Shown: positions 36,214 through 45,489, counted from the first letter of the stretch. The stretch is DNA of 64,000 bases from Bradyrhizobium sp. SZCCT0231 (GCF_018130245.1 NZ_JAFCKP010000004.1:1-64000); one strand, 5' to 3'. Numbers and translations are program-made. Notes: generated by a model not told the origin, from the sequence alone.

Positions 36214-36888
36214 TCAGCGATTTTCGCGCCAACAGGTCGCGAGCGAGCTCGCCTGGCCCCGCGCCATATAGGTGGCCGCCAGCCGCCTGACGCCAGGGCC
36301 GGGCATCCGGGCGCTGCGTTTGACCGGATTCGGCAGGATCGAGGCCAGAAGCGCGGCCTCCCGGGGGGAGAGGTTTTCGGCCGATTTGCCGAAGGCATAG
36401 GCGCTGGCTGCCTCCACGCCAAACTGCCCTTGCGGACCGAGTTCGGCGATGTTGAGGTAAATTTCGAGAATCCGCGGCTTGGGCAGCACGAGGTCAATCC
36501 AAAGTGCCAGCGGGAATTCCAGCGCCTTGCGGACGAAGTCTCGCCCCTGCCACAGGAACAGATTCTTCGCGACCTGCTGAGTGATGGTGGAGGCGCCCCG
36601 GAAGGCGGTACCGTCCTCCCTCGCGTCGTCGATCGCCTCGCGCAGCGCACCCCAATCGATGCCGCGATGCTTGCAGAAATGGGCATCCTCGGCCGCCACC
36701 ACCGCGCGCGGCAGATAGGGCGACATGTCAACCAGATCGATCCACTCCCGCTGCATCGGCGCGCCCCGCAAGCTGCGCCAGGCCATCAGCGTCGAAACAG
36801 GATGGCCGGTGCGGTAGAACGGCGCGATCACATAGGGCGCGAGAAGCACAACCGCGAGCACCACCAGCAGGATTTTGACGATGCGCAA
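36214..36888 (-). CDS. mtgA: Monofunctional peptidoglycan glycosyltransferase MtgA
   Basis: A 224-residue GT51 glycosyltransferase with a single N-terminal membrane anchor (about residues 4-22). It polymerises lipid II into glycan strands in the periplasm. The catalytic glutamate lies in [14 protein letters not shown], and the second conserved block is [15 protein letters not shown]. There is no penicillin-binding domain, so it is the monofunctional type. The frame runs to 37188, but a TTG preceded by GGAAAGG gives the family length and puts the anchor at the start. It diverges from ispA. Confidence 0.9.
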   Translation of the reverse strand: MRIVKILLVVLAVVLLAPYVIAPFYRTGHPVSTLMAWRSLRGAPMQREWIDLVDMSPYLPRAVVAAEDAHFCKHRGIDWGALREAIDDAREDGTAFRGASTITQQVAKNLFLWQGRDFVRKALEFPLALWIDLVLPKPRILEIYLNIAELGPQGQFGVEAASAYAFGKSAENLSPREAALLASILPNPVKRSARMPGPGVRRLAATYMARGQASSLATCWRENR

Positions 36889-37049
36889 ATCGACCTTTCC
36901 GGCGCAAACTGAACCGCGGCCACGGGCTGGATCATTAAGTCCGTGATAATTCGGGCCTTTTCCAGCACTTTTTAGGCCTTCCAAACGATTGACTGAGGCG
37001 GGCGCATAAAGGATTGTCCCGCCGAATTTTAGTTCTGGAGCCTTTCTTG

Positions 37050-37973
37050 ATGACCGGCACGTCCCCGTCCGATTTCGCCAAACGTCTGGACAAGACCGCT
37101 GATGACACCGAAGCCCTGCTCGGGCGCCTGCTGTCGGACGACATCCTGCACGATGAGATCGCCCGGCCCAAGCGACTGATGGACGCAATGCGCTATTCGA
37201 GCCTGAACGGCGGCAAGCGCCTGCGACCGTTCCTGGTGGTCGAAAGCGCAGCGGTGTTCGGCGTGCCGCGCGAAGCGGCCTTGCTCGTGGGCGCCGCGCT
37301 CGAATGCATCCACTGCTACTCGCTGATCCACGACGACTTGCCGGCGATGGATAATTCGGACCTGCGCCGCGGCCGCCCCACCCTGCACAAGAAGACCGAC
37401 GACGCCACCGCGATCCTTGCCGGCGACGGCCTGTTGACGCTCGCGTTCGACATCGTCACCCGCGACGAGATCCATCGCGATGCCAATGTGCGGCTGCTGC
37501 TGACGCGGGCGCTGGCGCGCTGCGCCGGGATCGGCGGCATGGTCGGCGGCCAGATCCTCGATCTCGCCGGCGAAGGCCGCTTCGGCGGCAACGAGCCGAT
37601 CGACGTCGCCCGCATTCAGCAGATGAAGACCGGCGCGCTCTTGCGCTACGGCTGCATCGCCGGCGCGATCCTCGGCCAGGCCTCGCAGAAAGAATATCAG
37701 GCGCTCGACGATTACGGCCGCGCGCTCGGCGAAGCCTTCCAGATCGCCGACGACCTGCTCGACGTCGAAGGCGATGCCGCCGCGCTCGGCAAGCCGGCCG
37801 GCGCCGATGCCGCGCTCGGCAAGACCACCTTCGTCACCCAGCTCGGCATCGAAGGCGCCAAGCAGCGCGTGCGCGACCTGCTCGCGCGCGCCGACAGCGC
37901 GGTCTCGATCTTCGGCGATCGCGCCGCCGTATTGCGGGCCGCAGCGCGCTTCGTCGCCGAACGGAAGAACTGA
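37050..37973 (+). CDS. ispA: Farnesyl diphosphate synthase
   Basis: A 307-residue trans-isoprenyl diphosphate synthase. The first aspartate-rich motif is HDDLPAMD with the two-residue insertion typical of bacterial FPP synthases, and the second is [21 protein letters not shown] near 54-63 is the substrate-binding lysine/arginine region. It condenses DMAPP with two IPP to C15-PP for quinones, undecaprenyl phosphate or hopanoids. The start is the ATG of MTGTSPSD; an upstream in-frame ATG is less likely. A longer-chain product is possible but less likely from the motif. Confidence 0.88.
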   Translation: MTGTSPSDFAKRLDKTADDTEALLGRLLSDDILHDEIARPKRLMDAMRYSSLNGGKRLRPFLVVESAAVFGVPREAALLVGAALECIHCYSLIHDDLPAMDNSDLRRGRPTLHKKTDDATAILAGDGLLTLAFDIVTRDEIHRDANVRLLLTRALARCAGIGGMVGGQILDLAGEGRFGGNEPIDVARIQQMKTGALLRYGCIAGAILGQASQKEYQALDDYGRALGEAFQIADDLLDVEGDAAALGKPAGADAALGKTTFVTQLGIEGAKQRVRDLLARADSAVSIFGDRAAVLRAAARFVAERKN

Positions 37974-37990
37974 CGCAGACCTTTCTTCAC

Positions 37991-38012
37991 CTCTCCCCGC
38001 AAGCGGGGCGAG
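37991..38012. repeat. Short CTCTCCCCG palindrome
   Basis: CTCTCCCCGC, AA, GCGGGGCGAG. It lies 18 bp after ispA, before the DUF1345 gene, and belongs to the same small family as 6025-6052, 38796-38816 and 58538-58558. Confidence 0.65.
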
Positions 38013-38057
38013 GGAGCAGACCGCCGCCGCTGCAACTGCGAGAAAGCCATCACCATC

Positions 38058-38747
38058 ATGGCCGCAGACAAAGAAGATCCCGTCCTCATCCGCTTCCGCC
38101 GGATGTCGCGGCCGATGCGGCTGATCTATGCGCGGCCGCGGACCTTCATCGCGCTCGCGGCCGGTGTCCTGATTTGCCTGCTGCTGCCGGGGACGTATCG
38201 GCTGGTGACACGGCTCCTGCTCGGATGGGATGCGCTGATCGCCGTCTATCTCGTGCTGGTCTATGCGATGATGCTGTGCAACGACCATCAGCACATCCGC
38301 CGCGCCGCCGCGATGCAGGACGACGGCCGCTTCGTGATCCTGCTGGTGACGGCGACCGGCGCCTTCGCCAGCATCGCGGCGATCGTCTCCGAGCTCGGCA
38401 CGCCGCATCGCGGCGTCCTGGAGCTGACCATCGCGATCACCACCATCGCGTTGTCATGGGCCGCCGTGCACACGATCTTCGCGCTGCATTACGCGCATGA
38501 TTATTATCGGGACGGTACGGCTGGGGGCCTTCAGTTTCCGAGTGGCGACAAGGAAGACCACGCCGACTACTGGGATTTCGTCTATTTCTCGTTCGTGATC
38601 GGCATGACCGCGCAGGTGTCCGACGTCGGCATCACCGACAAGACCATCCGCCGCACCGCCACCGCCCATGGCATCGTGTCGTTCATCTACAACACGGCCT
38701 TGCTTGCACTGACGGTCAACATCGCAGCGAGCGCTATTGCGACCTGA
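38058..38747 (+). CDS. DUF1345 family membrane protein
   Basis: A 229-residue inner-membrane protein with five to six hydrophobic segments. WAAVHTIFALHYAHDYY (about 134-150) and DYWDFVYFSFVIGMTAQVSDVGI (split across 169-191) are DUF1345 hallmarks. No biochemical role is established for the family. It lies 84 bp downstream of ispA on the same strand, separated by a palindrome. Confidence 0.88.
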   Translation: MAADKEDPVLIRFRRMSRPMRLIYARPRTFIALAAGVLICLLLPGTYRLVTRLLLGWDALIAVYLVLVYAMMLCNDHQHIRRAAAMQDDGRFVILLVTATGAFASIAAIVSELGTPHRGVLELTIAITTIALSWAAVHTIFALHYAHDYYRDGTAGGLQFPSGDKEDHADYWDFVYFSFVIGMTAQVSDVGITDKTIRRTATAHGIVSFIYNTALLALTVNIAASAIAT

Positions 38748-38795
38748 AGCGCGACGAGATTGGGTTTAGTGTCTTGCGCGGAATAGGTGCTCTCC

Positions 38796-38816
38796 CTCTC
38801 CCGCTTGCGGGAGAGG
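38796..38816. repeat. Short CTCTCCC palindrome
   Basis: CTCTCCCGC, TTG, CGGGAGAG in the gap where the DUF1345 gene and the caspase-like gene converge. The remaining part of this 165-bp gap shows nothing recognisable. Confidence 0.6.
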
Positions 38817-38912
38817 TCAATTGAGCCCGCGGCGCTTCAAGCGATTCAACTTGAAGCCATCCCGCCGCAGCGATGGTCCCGGCGCAGGCCGGACCGACCC
38901 AGACAATGGTGA

Positions 38913-40757
38913 TCAGTAACACACCTCGGCATTGGCGTCGTTTCCGGGGCCGCCGCCACCGCGATATTCGAGACGGCAGCCCCGATGCACCGGACGGCAG
39001 CCGGCGCTATTGCAGAAGACCTGCCCGCCACGCGAAGGCCGGCCTGTACCAGCGGCAGCAGCAATGCCGGCGGCGGCACCATAACCGCCCGCAGCTCCGG
39101 CAGCAGCGCCTCCTGCCTGACGACGCTGCCGGGCGGGACGTTCATCACTGTCGTCGCGCTTAGCGGTCGACGGCTTGGCCGGCTTGGCAGCACGCTGCCT
39201 CTCGCACTCATTGTCATCGTTGATCGCATAGCCGTCACGGCAGACGATCTTCGTGCACTTGTCGCCGTCGGCCTTGAAGCCGTGCTCGCAGACCAGCGGA
39301 CAGACTCGCGACGGTTTTGACTTGACCGCATCGAGCGCGTCGGTGCTCGCCACCTTCACGTCGAGCTTGGTGCCGGCATAGCGGTTGAACTGCGACAGCG
39401 ATCGCTGCGAGGACGTATTCCAATTGCCGTCGGCCTGCCCGGAGAAACACCCGACGCGGCCGAGCTCGGTCTGCACCGAGCGGCTCAGATCGGCCGGCGC
39501 GGTCGCCGGGGTCAGCGAGGCGATGTTGGTGCCGGCGGCGCTCGGCGTGCTGGCCGGCGCGGTGCTAGGCGCCGCGGCGGCGAGATTGACGCGTTCCTGC
39601 TCGGCGGCGGCCGCCTGCCGCTGTGCCTGCTCCTTGGCCTTCTGCGCAGCTAGCTGCGCCTGGTCGGCGGCCTTCGCCTCGGCCGCGGCCTTGGCCTGCG
39701 CATCCTTCTGCGCACCGAGCGCAGCGAGACGATCGCGCTCGGCCTCGGCCTGCTTCGCCTTCTCGATGGCCGCCGCATGGGCCTGCTCGGCCTGGATCTT
39801 GTCGATCTGGAGCTTGGCGAGGTTCGCATAGAAGCCGTCGGGGTGCTGGGCGAGGAAGGCTTCCCACGCCGGCCTGTTGCCGACCTGGAGCGCGAGCTCG
39901 TAGTCGCGGCGCATGTCCGCCTGCGGGTTCGCCACAGGCGCCGCGGCCACCGCCCTGACCGGCACCAGCGGCACGTCCTCGCCGCCGAGCGAACCGTAGA
40001 CGAACGGCTCCTGCTTGTTGCCGGTCGACTTGAGCACATCGTCACGCACGAAGCCGAAGGCGCGGCGGACATCGAGGCCCGGCGTCGTCAGATGCTTCGA
40101 CAGCGCGACCGTGAACGGGCTGTTGGCACCGTCGCCGTCCTGCGCCGTGAAACCGGCCTTGGCCGAATAGGCAACCAGCGTGTTGGGGCTGGTCGGCTCG
40201 ACCTGGGCGAGACCGCGGCCGATGCCGCGCGAGGCAATCGTGCGCTTCATCCTCTTGCCGAACGGATTGTCACGGCAGGCATCCAGGATCACCAGACGAA
40301 GCTGCTTTGCAGGCTCGACCGCGACCAGGACACGGTCGAGCGAGAGCGCCTCGTCGTAGACATCGGTGTCGCGCTCGAGCTTGGCATCCACCGGGATCAG
40401 ATAGTTCGAGCCCTCGACCTCGATGCCGTGGCCGGCGTAGTAGACCACGGCGATATCGGCATCGCGGGTCGCGTCGGCGAAGTCGCGCAGCACGCGCCGC
40501 GTGTCCAGCGCCGACAGATCGTGCCGGGACTCGACGACGTCGAAGCCCGCCTCCTTCAGCGTCTTCGCCATCACCGACCCGTCATTGACGGGATTGGCGA
40601 GCGAGGGCGCGTGCTGATAGGCCGAATTGGCGAGCACCAGCGCCACGCGCTTTCCGGCAAAAGCGGGATCAGTGCCGAACAGCAGCGCGGCAGCAAGGAG
40701 AAGCGGGCAGAGTCTGAGCAGGTTGCGCATGACACGACTTCCGAAATTCAGGGCCAT
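38913..40757 (-). CDS. Secreted caspase-like (C14) protein
   Basis: A 614-residue exported protein. The signal peptide ends near FGTDPAFA (residue 34). A caspase-like domain covers about 36-255, with the catalytic dyad His110 (YYAGHGIE) and Cys161 (ILDACRDNP). A long Ala/Lys/Gln/Glu-rich helix, probably coiled coil, spans about 315-395. Then come a peptidoglycan-binding-like segment (VQTELGRVGCFSGQADGNW, about 428-446), a Cys-rich region (about 486-520) and a Gly/Ala-rich tail with four more Cys. The start at 40757 has an AAGGGG site; MRNLLRL at 40730 is possible. The role of bacterial caspase-like proteins in the periplasm is little known. Confidence 0.85.
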   Translation of the reverse strand: MALNFGSRVMRNLLRLCPLLLAAALLFGTDPAFAGKRVALVLANSAYQHAPSLANPVNDGSVMAKTLKEAGFDVVESRHDLSALDTRRVLRDFADATRDADIAVVYYAGHGIEVEGSNYLIPVDAKLERDTDVYDEALSLDRVLVAVEPAKQLRLVILDACRDNPFGKRMKRTIASRGIGRGLAQVEPTSPNTLVAYSAKAGFTAQDGDGANSPFTVALSKHLTTPGLDVRRAFGFVRDDVLKSTGNKQEPFVYGSLGGEDVPLVPVRAVAAAPVANPQADMRRDYELALQVGNRPAWEAFLAQHPDGFYANLAKLQIDKIQAEQAHAAAIEKAKQAEAERDRLAALGAQKDAQAKAAAEAKAADQAQLAAQKAKEQAQRQAAAAEQERVNLAAAAPSTAPASTPSAAGTNIASLTPATAPADLSRSVQTELGRVGCFSGQADGNWNTSSQRSLSQFNRYAGTKLDVKVASTDALDAVKSKPSRVCPLVCEHGFKADGDKCTKIVCRDGYAINDDNECERQRAAKPAKPSTAKRDDSDERPARQRRQAGGAAAGAAGGYGAAAGIAAAAGTGRPSRGGQVFCNSAGCRPVHRGCRLEYRGGGGPGNDANAEVCY

Positions 40758-40914
40758 CCGGGCCCCTTTGGGATCGCTTTAGCAGGACCCATCGCCGGCG
40801 CTTGTGATGGAGGTCACGAAGGCGGCTTCGATGACAGGCCGAAAGACCCTCTATGTTTGTCGCGCCAGCGCGGTCGGGGTTCGGCGACACAAGCGGGCGC
40901 GGGCTGGATTCCCT

Positions 40915-41343
40915 CTAGGGATCGCCGACATGCCCCCGATATTGCGGCAGACCGTCCGTAATCTCGTGCCAGGGCGCCTTCGAGCCCACAAAAATATGGG
41001 CGCTCGGCCGGATCGAGGGGGCATCGACCAGGGTTCCCATGGCGACATGGACCCATTGTCCTTCACGGACCCGGGAATACAGCAGCGAACCGCATCGGGC
41101 ACAATGGGCATCGTGGGTGGTATCGTCGCCGAAAATCATCCGCAGGTCCCCGCCGCGGACGATGCGGAGCTTGTCATGCGCGATTCCGGCGAACGGCTTG
41201 AACGCGGCGCCGGTGGTGCGACGACAGTTCGAGCAGTGGCAGTTCATCGCATAGGAGAACGCGTCGGCCACCTCGAAGCGCACAGCGCGGCAATAGCATT
41301 CGCCGGCGAGGATACGAGCGTTCGAATTCTCTGATTCTGTCAT
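40915..41343 (-). CDS. GFA family zinc-binding protein
   Basis: A 142-residue protein of the GFA/CENP-V type. The zinc-binding cysteines are at GECYCRAVRFEV, CHCSNCRR and CARCGSLLYSR. One founding family member was described as forming S-hydroxymethylglutathione, but most members are uncharacterised. The ATG of MTESENSN follows an AAGGCG site; the frame is open 14 codons further. It is divergent from the NTF2-like gene. Confidence 0.85.
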   Translation of the reverse strand: MTESENSNARILAGECYCRAVRFEVADAFSYAMNCHCSNCRRTTGAAFKPFAGIAHDKLRIVRGGDLRMIFGDDTTHDAHCARCGSLLYSRVREGQWVHVAMGTLVDAPSIRPSAHIFVGSKAPWHEITDGLPQYRGHVGDP

Positions 41344-41437
41344 CGTGACGCCTTCGCGCAAATCGCTGACACACCCATAGCGCATTTTGACGTGTACGAC
41401 TAAGTTCGCCCGAAGCCATCATGCAAAGGAATCACCC

Positions 41438-41812
41438 ATGAGCCAGATCCGGTCGAGCGTCGAAGCCGTCGTGCAATCCTACTTTGACGGACTCTATGAG
41501 GGCGACGCCGAGAAGCTCGGCGCCATCTTCCATCCCTCCGCCGATCTGCGCTGGGTCGAGAAGGGCGAGCTCCAGGTTCTGACGGTGCCCGACTGGCTCG
41601 ACCGCGTCCGCAAGCGCGCCTCCGCCAAGGCCGAGGGCAAGCCGCGCGAGGACTTCATCGTCACTATCGACCGTTCGGACGACAAGACCGCCTTCATCAA
41701 GGTCAGATGCCAGCTGCCGCCGCGCTATTTCACCGACTATCTGGTCGCGATGAAGCTCGCCGACGGCTGGCAGATCGTGTCGAAATCGTACCGGTACGAC
41801 CTGAGGGAGTGA
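41438..41812 (+). CDS. NTF2-like protein (SnoaL/lumazine-binding type)
   Basis: A 124-residue protein with the alpha+beta cone fold. The signatures are VVQSYFDGLYEGDAEKLGAIF at residues 10-30 and DGWQIVSKSYRYD at the end. Proteins of this type bind small ligands or act as isomerases. An AAAGGA site lies at good distance from the ATG. No specific role can be inferred. Confidence 0.82.
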   Translation: MSQIRSSVEAVVQSYFDGLYEGDAEKLGAIFHPSADLRWVEKGELQVLTVPDWLDRVRKRASAKAEGKPREDFIVTIDRSDDKTAFIKVRCQLPPRYFTDYLVAMKLADGWQIVSKSYRYDLRE

Positions 41813-41865
41813 GGCGCCTCTCGACCTTCGCTGCCTGAAATCTGGCGCACTCGCTACCCAGTCTT

Positions 41866-41981
41866 CGTCATTGCGAGCGCAGCGAAGCAATCCAGAATCC
41901 CTCCGCGAAGACAGCCTGGATTGCTTCGCGGAGCCTGTCATCGGGCCGCGCTTCGCGCGGACCCGGTGGCTCGCAGTGACG
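41866..41981. repeat. CGTCATTGCGAGCGC palindromic repeat
   Basis: A 116-bp inverted repeat with outer arms CGTCATTGCGAGC and GCTCGCAGTGACG and inner arms GCGAAGCAATCCAG and CTGGATTGCTTCGC. A left half recurs at 44555-44582. It lies in the 223-bp gap between the NTF2-like gene and the beta-lactamase gene. Confidence 0.8.
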
Positions 41982-42035
41982 GTGCGGATAAAGCATCCGT
42001 TACATCTACCGCCTCCATTCGCCTGAAAGCCCCCC

Positions 42036-42893
42036 ATGCTTCTCGACCGCCGTTCCCTGCTCGCCTCGCTCTGCTGGATGGCCGCCTCTCCCGCACTTGC
42101 GGCAGAGGCGCCGCCCGAACTCGAAATCTATGAACGCGAGAGCGGCGGGCGGATCGGGATCTACGCCGAAAATCTCGCGACCGGCAAAAAGCTCGCATGG
42201 CGCGCCGACGAGCGGTTCGTGATGTGCTCGACATTCAAGGCTTCGCTGGCAGCCTGCGTGCTGGCGCGGGTCGATCGCGGTGACGAACAGCTTGCGGCAG
42301 CGATTCCTTACGGCCAGGCCGACCTTTTGGGGCATGCACCGGTTGCCAGACAAAATCTCGCGGCGGGCAAGATGTCGGTCGGCGAGATGTGCAAGGCCAT
42401 CGTCGAGCTCAGCGACAACACTTGCGCCAATCTGCTGCTGGCGCGGATCGGCGGCCCCGCAGCGTTGACTGCATTCTGGCGATCGCTCGGCGACACCACC
42501 TCGCGGCTCGACCACAACGAGCCCGAGCTCAATCGCTCGCCGCCCGGCAATCCCCAGGACACCACGACGCCGGCGGCGATGGCGAACAATTTGCGCCGGC
42601 TGGTGCTGGGCGAAGCCTTGTCGGCGCAATCGCGCGTCCAGCTCACCGACTGGATGGTGAACTGCAAGACCGGCGCAAACCGGCTGCGTGGCGGGCTCCC
42701 CGCGGGCTGGAAGATCGGCGACAAGACCGGGAACAACGGCAAGGACGCCTCGGGCGATATCGCGGTCGCCTGGCCCAAGCCGGATACACCGATCCTGATC
42801 GCGGCCTATACCCAGGGCGGCACGCCGAGTGCGGCGCAGATCGCGGCGGTGTTCGCGCACATCGGCCGCAGGGTGGCCGAACGCCTCGCCTGA
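42036..42893 (+). CDS. bla: Class A beta-lactamase
   Basis: A 285-residue periplasmic serine beta-lactamase. The signal peptide ends near SPALAAEAP (residues 18-26). The catalytic set is complete: Ser65-x-x-Lys68 (STFK), SDN at 126-128, the general-base Glu in EPELN (164) and KTG at 230-232. Cys64 directly precedes the active serine, as in several carbapenemases, but the matching cysteine after KTG is Asn here, so that disulphide is absent; a second unusual Cys follows SDNT. The spectrum cannot be judged from sequence. It lies just upstream of an antiporter gene. Confidence 0.93.
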   Translation: MLLDRRSLLASLCWMAASPALAAEAPPELEIYERESGGRIGIYAENLATGKKLAWRADERFVMCSTFKASLAACVLARVDRGDEQLAAAIPYGQADLLGHAPVARQNLAAGKMSVGEMCKAIVELSDNTCANLLLARIGGPAALTAFWRSLGDTTSRLDHNEPELNRSPPGNPQDTTTPAAMANNLRRLVLGEALSAQSRVQLTDWMVNCKTGANRLRGGLPAGWKIGDKTGNNGKDASGDIAVAWPKPDTPILIAAYTQGGTPSAAQIAAVFAHIGRRVAERLA

Positions 42894-42942
42894 ACCGCGC
42901 CGCATTGACCTTGCGGGCGCTTCCGGGTCAAGACAGACCATC

Positions 42943-44550
42943 ATGGAAGCGAAGTTTCAGACCTTTCTCATCTTGCTCGCCGTGCTGGCAGGCACCGCAC
43001 TTGCCGCGCGCCGCTTCAACATCGCGCCTGCCATTCTGCTGATGCTCTCCGGCGTCGGCCTTGCCTTCGTGCCGGGCATGCCGCCGGTGGAATTGCCGCC
43101 GGAGCTGGTGCTCTTGATGGTCCTGCCGCCGCTGATCTATTCGGCGAGCGTCGCCATGAGCTGGCGCGAGTTCAGGAACAATCTGCGTCCGATCGTGCTG
43201 CTCGCGGTCGGCGCGGTGATCTTCACCGCGGCGATGGTGGCGGCCGCCACGCACTACATGATCGGCCTGCCCTGGACCATCGGCTTCCTGCTCGGGGCCA
43301 TCGTCGCGCCGCCCGACGTGGTGGCGCCGCTCGCGATCGCGCGCCGGCTCAACATGCCGCGGCGGCTCCTCGTCATTCTCGAGGGCGAAGGACTGGCCAA
43401 TGATGCCACTGCGCTGATCCTCTACCGCTTCGCGCTCGCCGCCATCATGGTCGGACATTTCTCGCTGCCGCTCGCGGCCGGCGAGTTCCTCCTCATCGTC
43501 GCCAGCGAGATCGCCTTCGGCATCGGCGTCGGCTGGCTCTCCCTTCGCTTCCGCAAATGGTCCGGGGATCCGCAGGTCGAGCTGACGCTGTCGCTGATCA
43601 CACCCTACGTCTCCTACTGGCTGCCCGAGCACGTCGGCGGCTCCGGCGTGATCGCGACGGTTGCCTGCGGCCTCTATGTGAGCTGGAACGGGCCGCTGCT
43701 GATCTCGTCGGCAACGCGCCTGCAAGGCATCTTCTTCTGGGATCTCGTGATCTACCTGATCGAAGGCATGCTGTTCCTTCTCACCGGCTTCCAGATGCGC
43801 GCGCTCTACGAGAAATCGAAGGCCTTCCCGCTCGACGACATCCTCATCGCGACTGCAGTGGTCCTGGTCATCGTCGTGATCGCGCGCTTCGCCTGGCTCT
43901 ATCCCGCGACTTATCTGCCGCGGATGCTCTCGAAGTCGCTGCGCGAGCGCGACCCGTCGCCGCCATGGCAATGGCCGTTCGTGCTCGCCTTCACCGGCGT
44001 GCGCGGCGCGGTGTCGCTGGCGGCCGCGCTGGCGCTGCCGTTCGCGCTGCCTGATGGCGAGGCCTTTCCGTCTCGCGATCTGATCCTGTTCGTCGCCTTC
44101 GGTGTCATCTTCGTCACGCTGATCGGCGTCGGCCTGACGCTGCCGCCGATCGTGCGCTGGCTCGGCGTCGCCGAAGCCGGCCGGCACGAGCATGCCGCCG
44201 CGCACGAAGCGGAGATCTTGGCGCGACGCCAGGCGCTCGATGCCGCACTGAAGTCGCTCGATGCGTTGACCGCGGAAAAGGAGATCTCCGACGAGGTGAT
44301 GCGGCTTCTGCGCGCCCGCCACGAGATCCGCGTCAACCAGCTGCCCGATTCACTCGATCCGACCCATCACGACGTCTCCGCCGCAGGCACCGCGCTGACC
44401 CGCAGCCTGATCGAGGCCGAGCGCAAATTCATCCACGATCTCCTGCGCGACGGCCAGATCACCGACGAGACGCGGCGCCGGATCGAGCGGGACCTGGATC
44501 TGGAGGAGGCGAGTTTGGCGAACCGGGAGTATCGGGGCGGGCCGCTATAG
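42943..44550 (+). CDS. CPA1 family Na+/H+ antiporter
   Basis: A 535-residue inner-membrane antiporter of the NhaP/NHE group with about twelve hydrophobic segments. The ion-binding region reads LLGAIVAPPDVVAPL and LEGEGLANDATALI, with the ND pair typical of CPA1. A hydrophilic C-terminal domain (about 430-535) is predicted cytoplasmic and helical. The start is the ATG of MEAKFQTF, 49 bp after the beta-lactamase stop; the open frame overlaps that gene further up. It exchanges cytoplasmic Na+ (or K+) for protons. Confidence 0.9.
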   Translation: MEAKFQTFLILLAVLAGTALAARRFNIAPAILLMLSGVGLAFVPGMPPVELPPELVLLMVLPPLIYSASVAMSWREFRNNLRPIVLLAVGAVIFTAAMVAAATHYMIGLPWTIGFLLGAIVAPPDVVAPLAIARRLNMPRRLLVILEGEGLANDATALILYRFALAAIMVGHFSLPLAAGEFLLIVASEIAFGIGVGWLSLRFRKWSGDPQVELTLSLITPYVSYWLPEHVGGSGVIATVACGLYVSWNGPLLISSATRLQGIFFWDLVIYLIEGMLFLLTGFQMRALYEKSKAFPLDDILIATAVVLVIVVIARFAWLYPATYLPRMLSKSLRERDPSPPWQWPFVLAFTGVRGAVSLAAALALPFALPDGEAFPSRDLILFVAFGVIFVTLIGVGLTLPPIVRWLGVAEAGRHEHAAAHEAEILARRQALDAALKSLDALTAEKEISDEVMRLLRARHEIRVNQLPDSLDPTHHDVSAAGTALTRSLIEAERKFIHDLLRDGQITDETRRRIERDLDLEEASLANREYRGGPL

Positions 44551-44554
44551 CTCC

Positions 44555-44582
44555 CGTCATTGCGAGCGCAGCGGAACAATCT
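44555..44582. repeat. Left half of the CGTCATTGCGAGC repeat
   Basis: About 28 bp matching the left arm of 41866-41981, in the gap where the antiporter and amidase genes converge. The copy is cut where the amidase gene begins. Confidence 0.6.
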
Positions 44583-45396
44583 ACCGCCTCTCGCAAAACT
44601 CCCCCACCGCCGCTGCCACGGCTCCTGCGATCAGCTCCTGCCGCTCCGCCGAGTTCATCTCCATTTCCTCGTCGCGATTGATGATCGAGCCGGCCTCGAG
44701 CAGCACGGCGGCGCTCCGCGTCCGCGACAGCACGACGAGCCCGTCATAGCGATAGACGCCGACATCCCTGTCGAGCAGCTGGCGGCGATAGCGACCCATC
44801 ACCGGCAGGGTGTATTGGCTGGCATAATGCAGGCCGTGCTCCTTCAACTGCTTGCCGATCATCCGGGCCAGCTTCAGGCTGGTACTGAAGTGCGGATTGC
44901 GTTCGGAGACGAACAGCGAGTGCCCCGAAAATCGATCGCTGAAATAGCTCTTTGCGCCGTCGAACTCCCAGGTTTCGAGCAGCTTGTCCGGCACCGAATC
45001 ATGATGGACCGACAGGAACAGATCGGCCCGGCCTTGGTTCGCGGCGCCGACGCGCTTGAACAGGCTCGGCCGTGCCTTGCCGTCCGTGACGAGCAGGCGG
45101 GCTTCGGCAAAGCCTTCGGACTTGAGTTTCGTCGTGATGAGCCTTGCGAGGCGGAAGTTGAAGCCGAACTCCGGATCATTGCGCGCGCTCAATGCGCCGT
45201 AGGAGTCCGCGGTGTGCCCGACGTCCACGACGATCCGAAATTTCGGCATCTCACATTTGGCTGGTGCGGGCGACGGCTTAGGTCTGACTTTCGCGACCTT
45301 CCGGGCCGGAGCAGCGCGGCCCGCGTCGATCGACGGAAGCAACAGCGCGACCAGCGACACCAGGAGAATTACAACGATGCCCCGCGACTGACCCAA
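44581..45396 (-). CDS. N-acetylmuramoyl-L-alanine amidase (AmiA/B/C type)
   Basis: A 271-residue Amidase_3-type enzyme that cuts the bond between N-acetylmuramic acid and L-Ala in peptidoglycan. A membrane-spanning signal (about 7-26) leads to a Pro/Lys-rich linker and the catalytic domain (about 53-271). Zinc-site residues are His in VVDVGHTAD, His in FLSVHHDS and Glu in VLLEAGSIIN. There is no AMIN domain. The start appears to be TTG, three bases after the stop of a 29-codon frame that itself has a GGGAGG site, so translation may be coupled to it. Confidence 0.88.
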   Translation of the reverse strand: MGQSRGIVVILLVSLVALLLPSIDAGRAAPARKVAKVRPKPSPAPAKCEMPKFRIVVDVGHTADSYGALSARNDPEFGFNFRLARLITTKLKSEGFAEARLLVTDGKARPSLFKRVGAANQGRADLFLSVHHDSVPDKLLETWEFDGAKSYFSDRFSGHSLFVSERNPHFSTSLKLARMIGKQLKEHGLHYASQYTLPVMGRYRRQLLDRDVGVYRYDGLVVLSRTRSAAVLLEAGSIINRDEEMEMNSAERQELIAGAVAAAVGEFCERR

Positions 45397-45399
45397 GTC

Positions 45400-45489
45400 C
45401 TACCCCGCTGCCGCGATCCGCGGCCGGCCGACGAAGCCCGTTCCGGGGCCGGACTCGGTCAGGAATGTATCGTCCTCTGCGCGGAGCAT
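45400..45489 (-). pseudogene. Likely 5' remnant of a Rieske oxygenase gene
   Basis: A 29-codon frame with an excellent GGGAGG ribosome-binding site seven bases before its ATG. The first 18 residues, MLRAEDDTFLTESGPGTG, closely match the N-terminus of phthalate-dioxygenase-type Rieske oxygenases (recalled pattern ML-x-E-D-N-x-x-L-T-R-x-G-P-G-T-P-M-G). After that the match is lost and the frame stops at TAG, three bases before the amidase start. A deletion relic that still acts as a leader for the amidase gene is the simplest reading; a real small peptide is the alternative. Confidence 0.5.
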
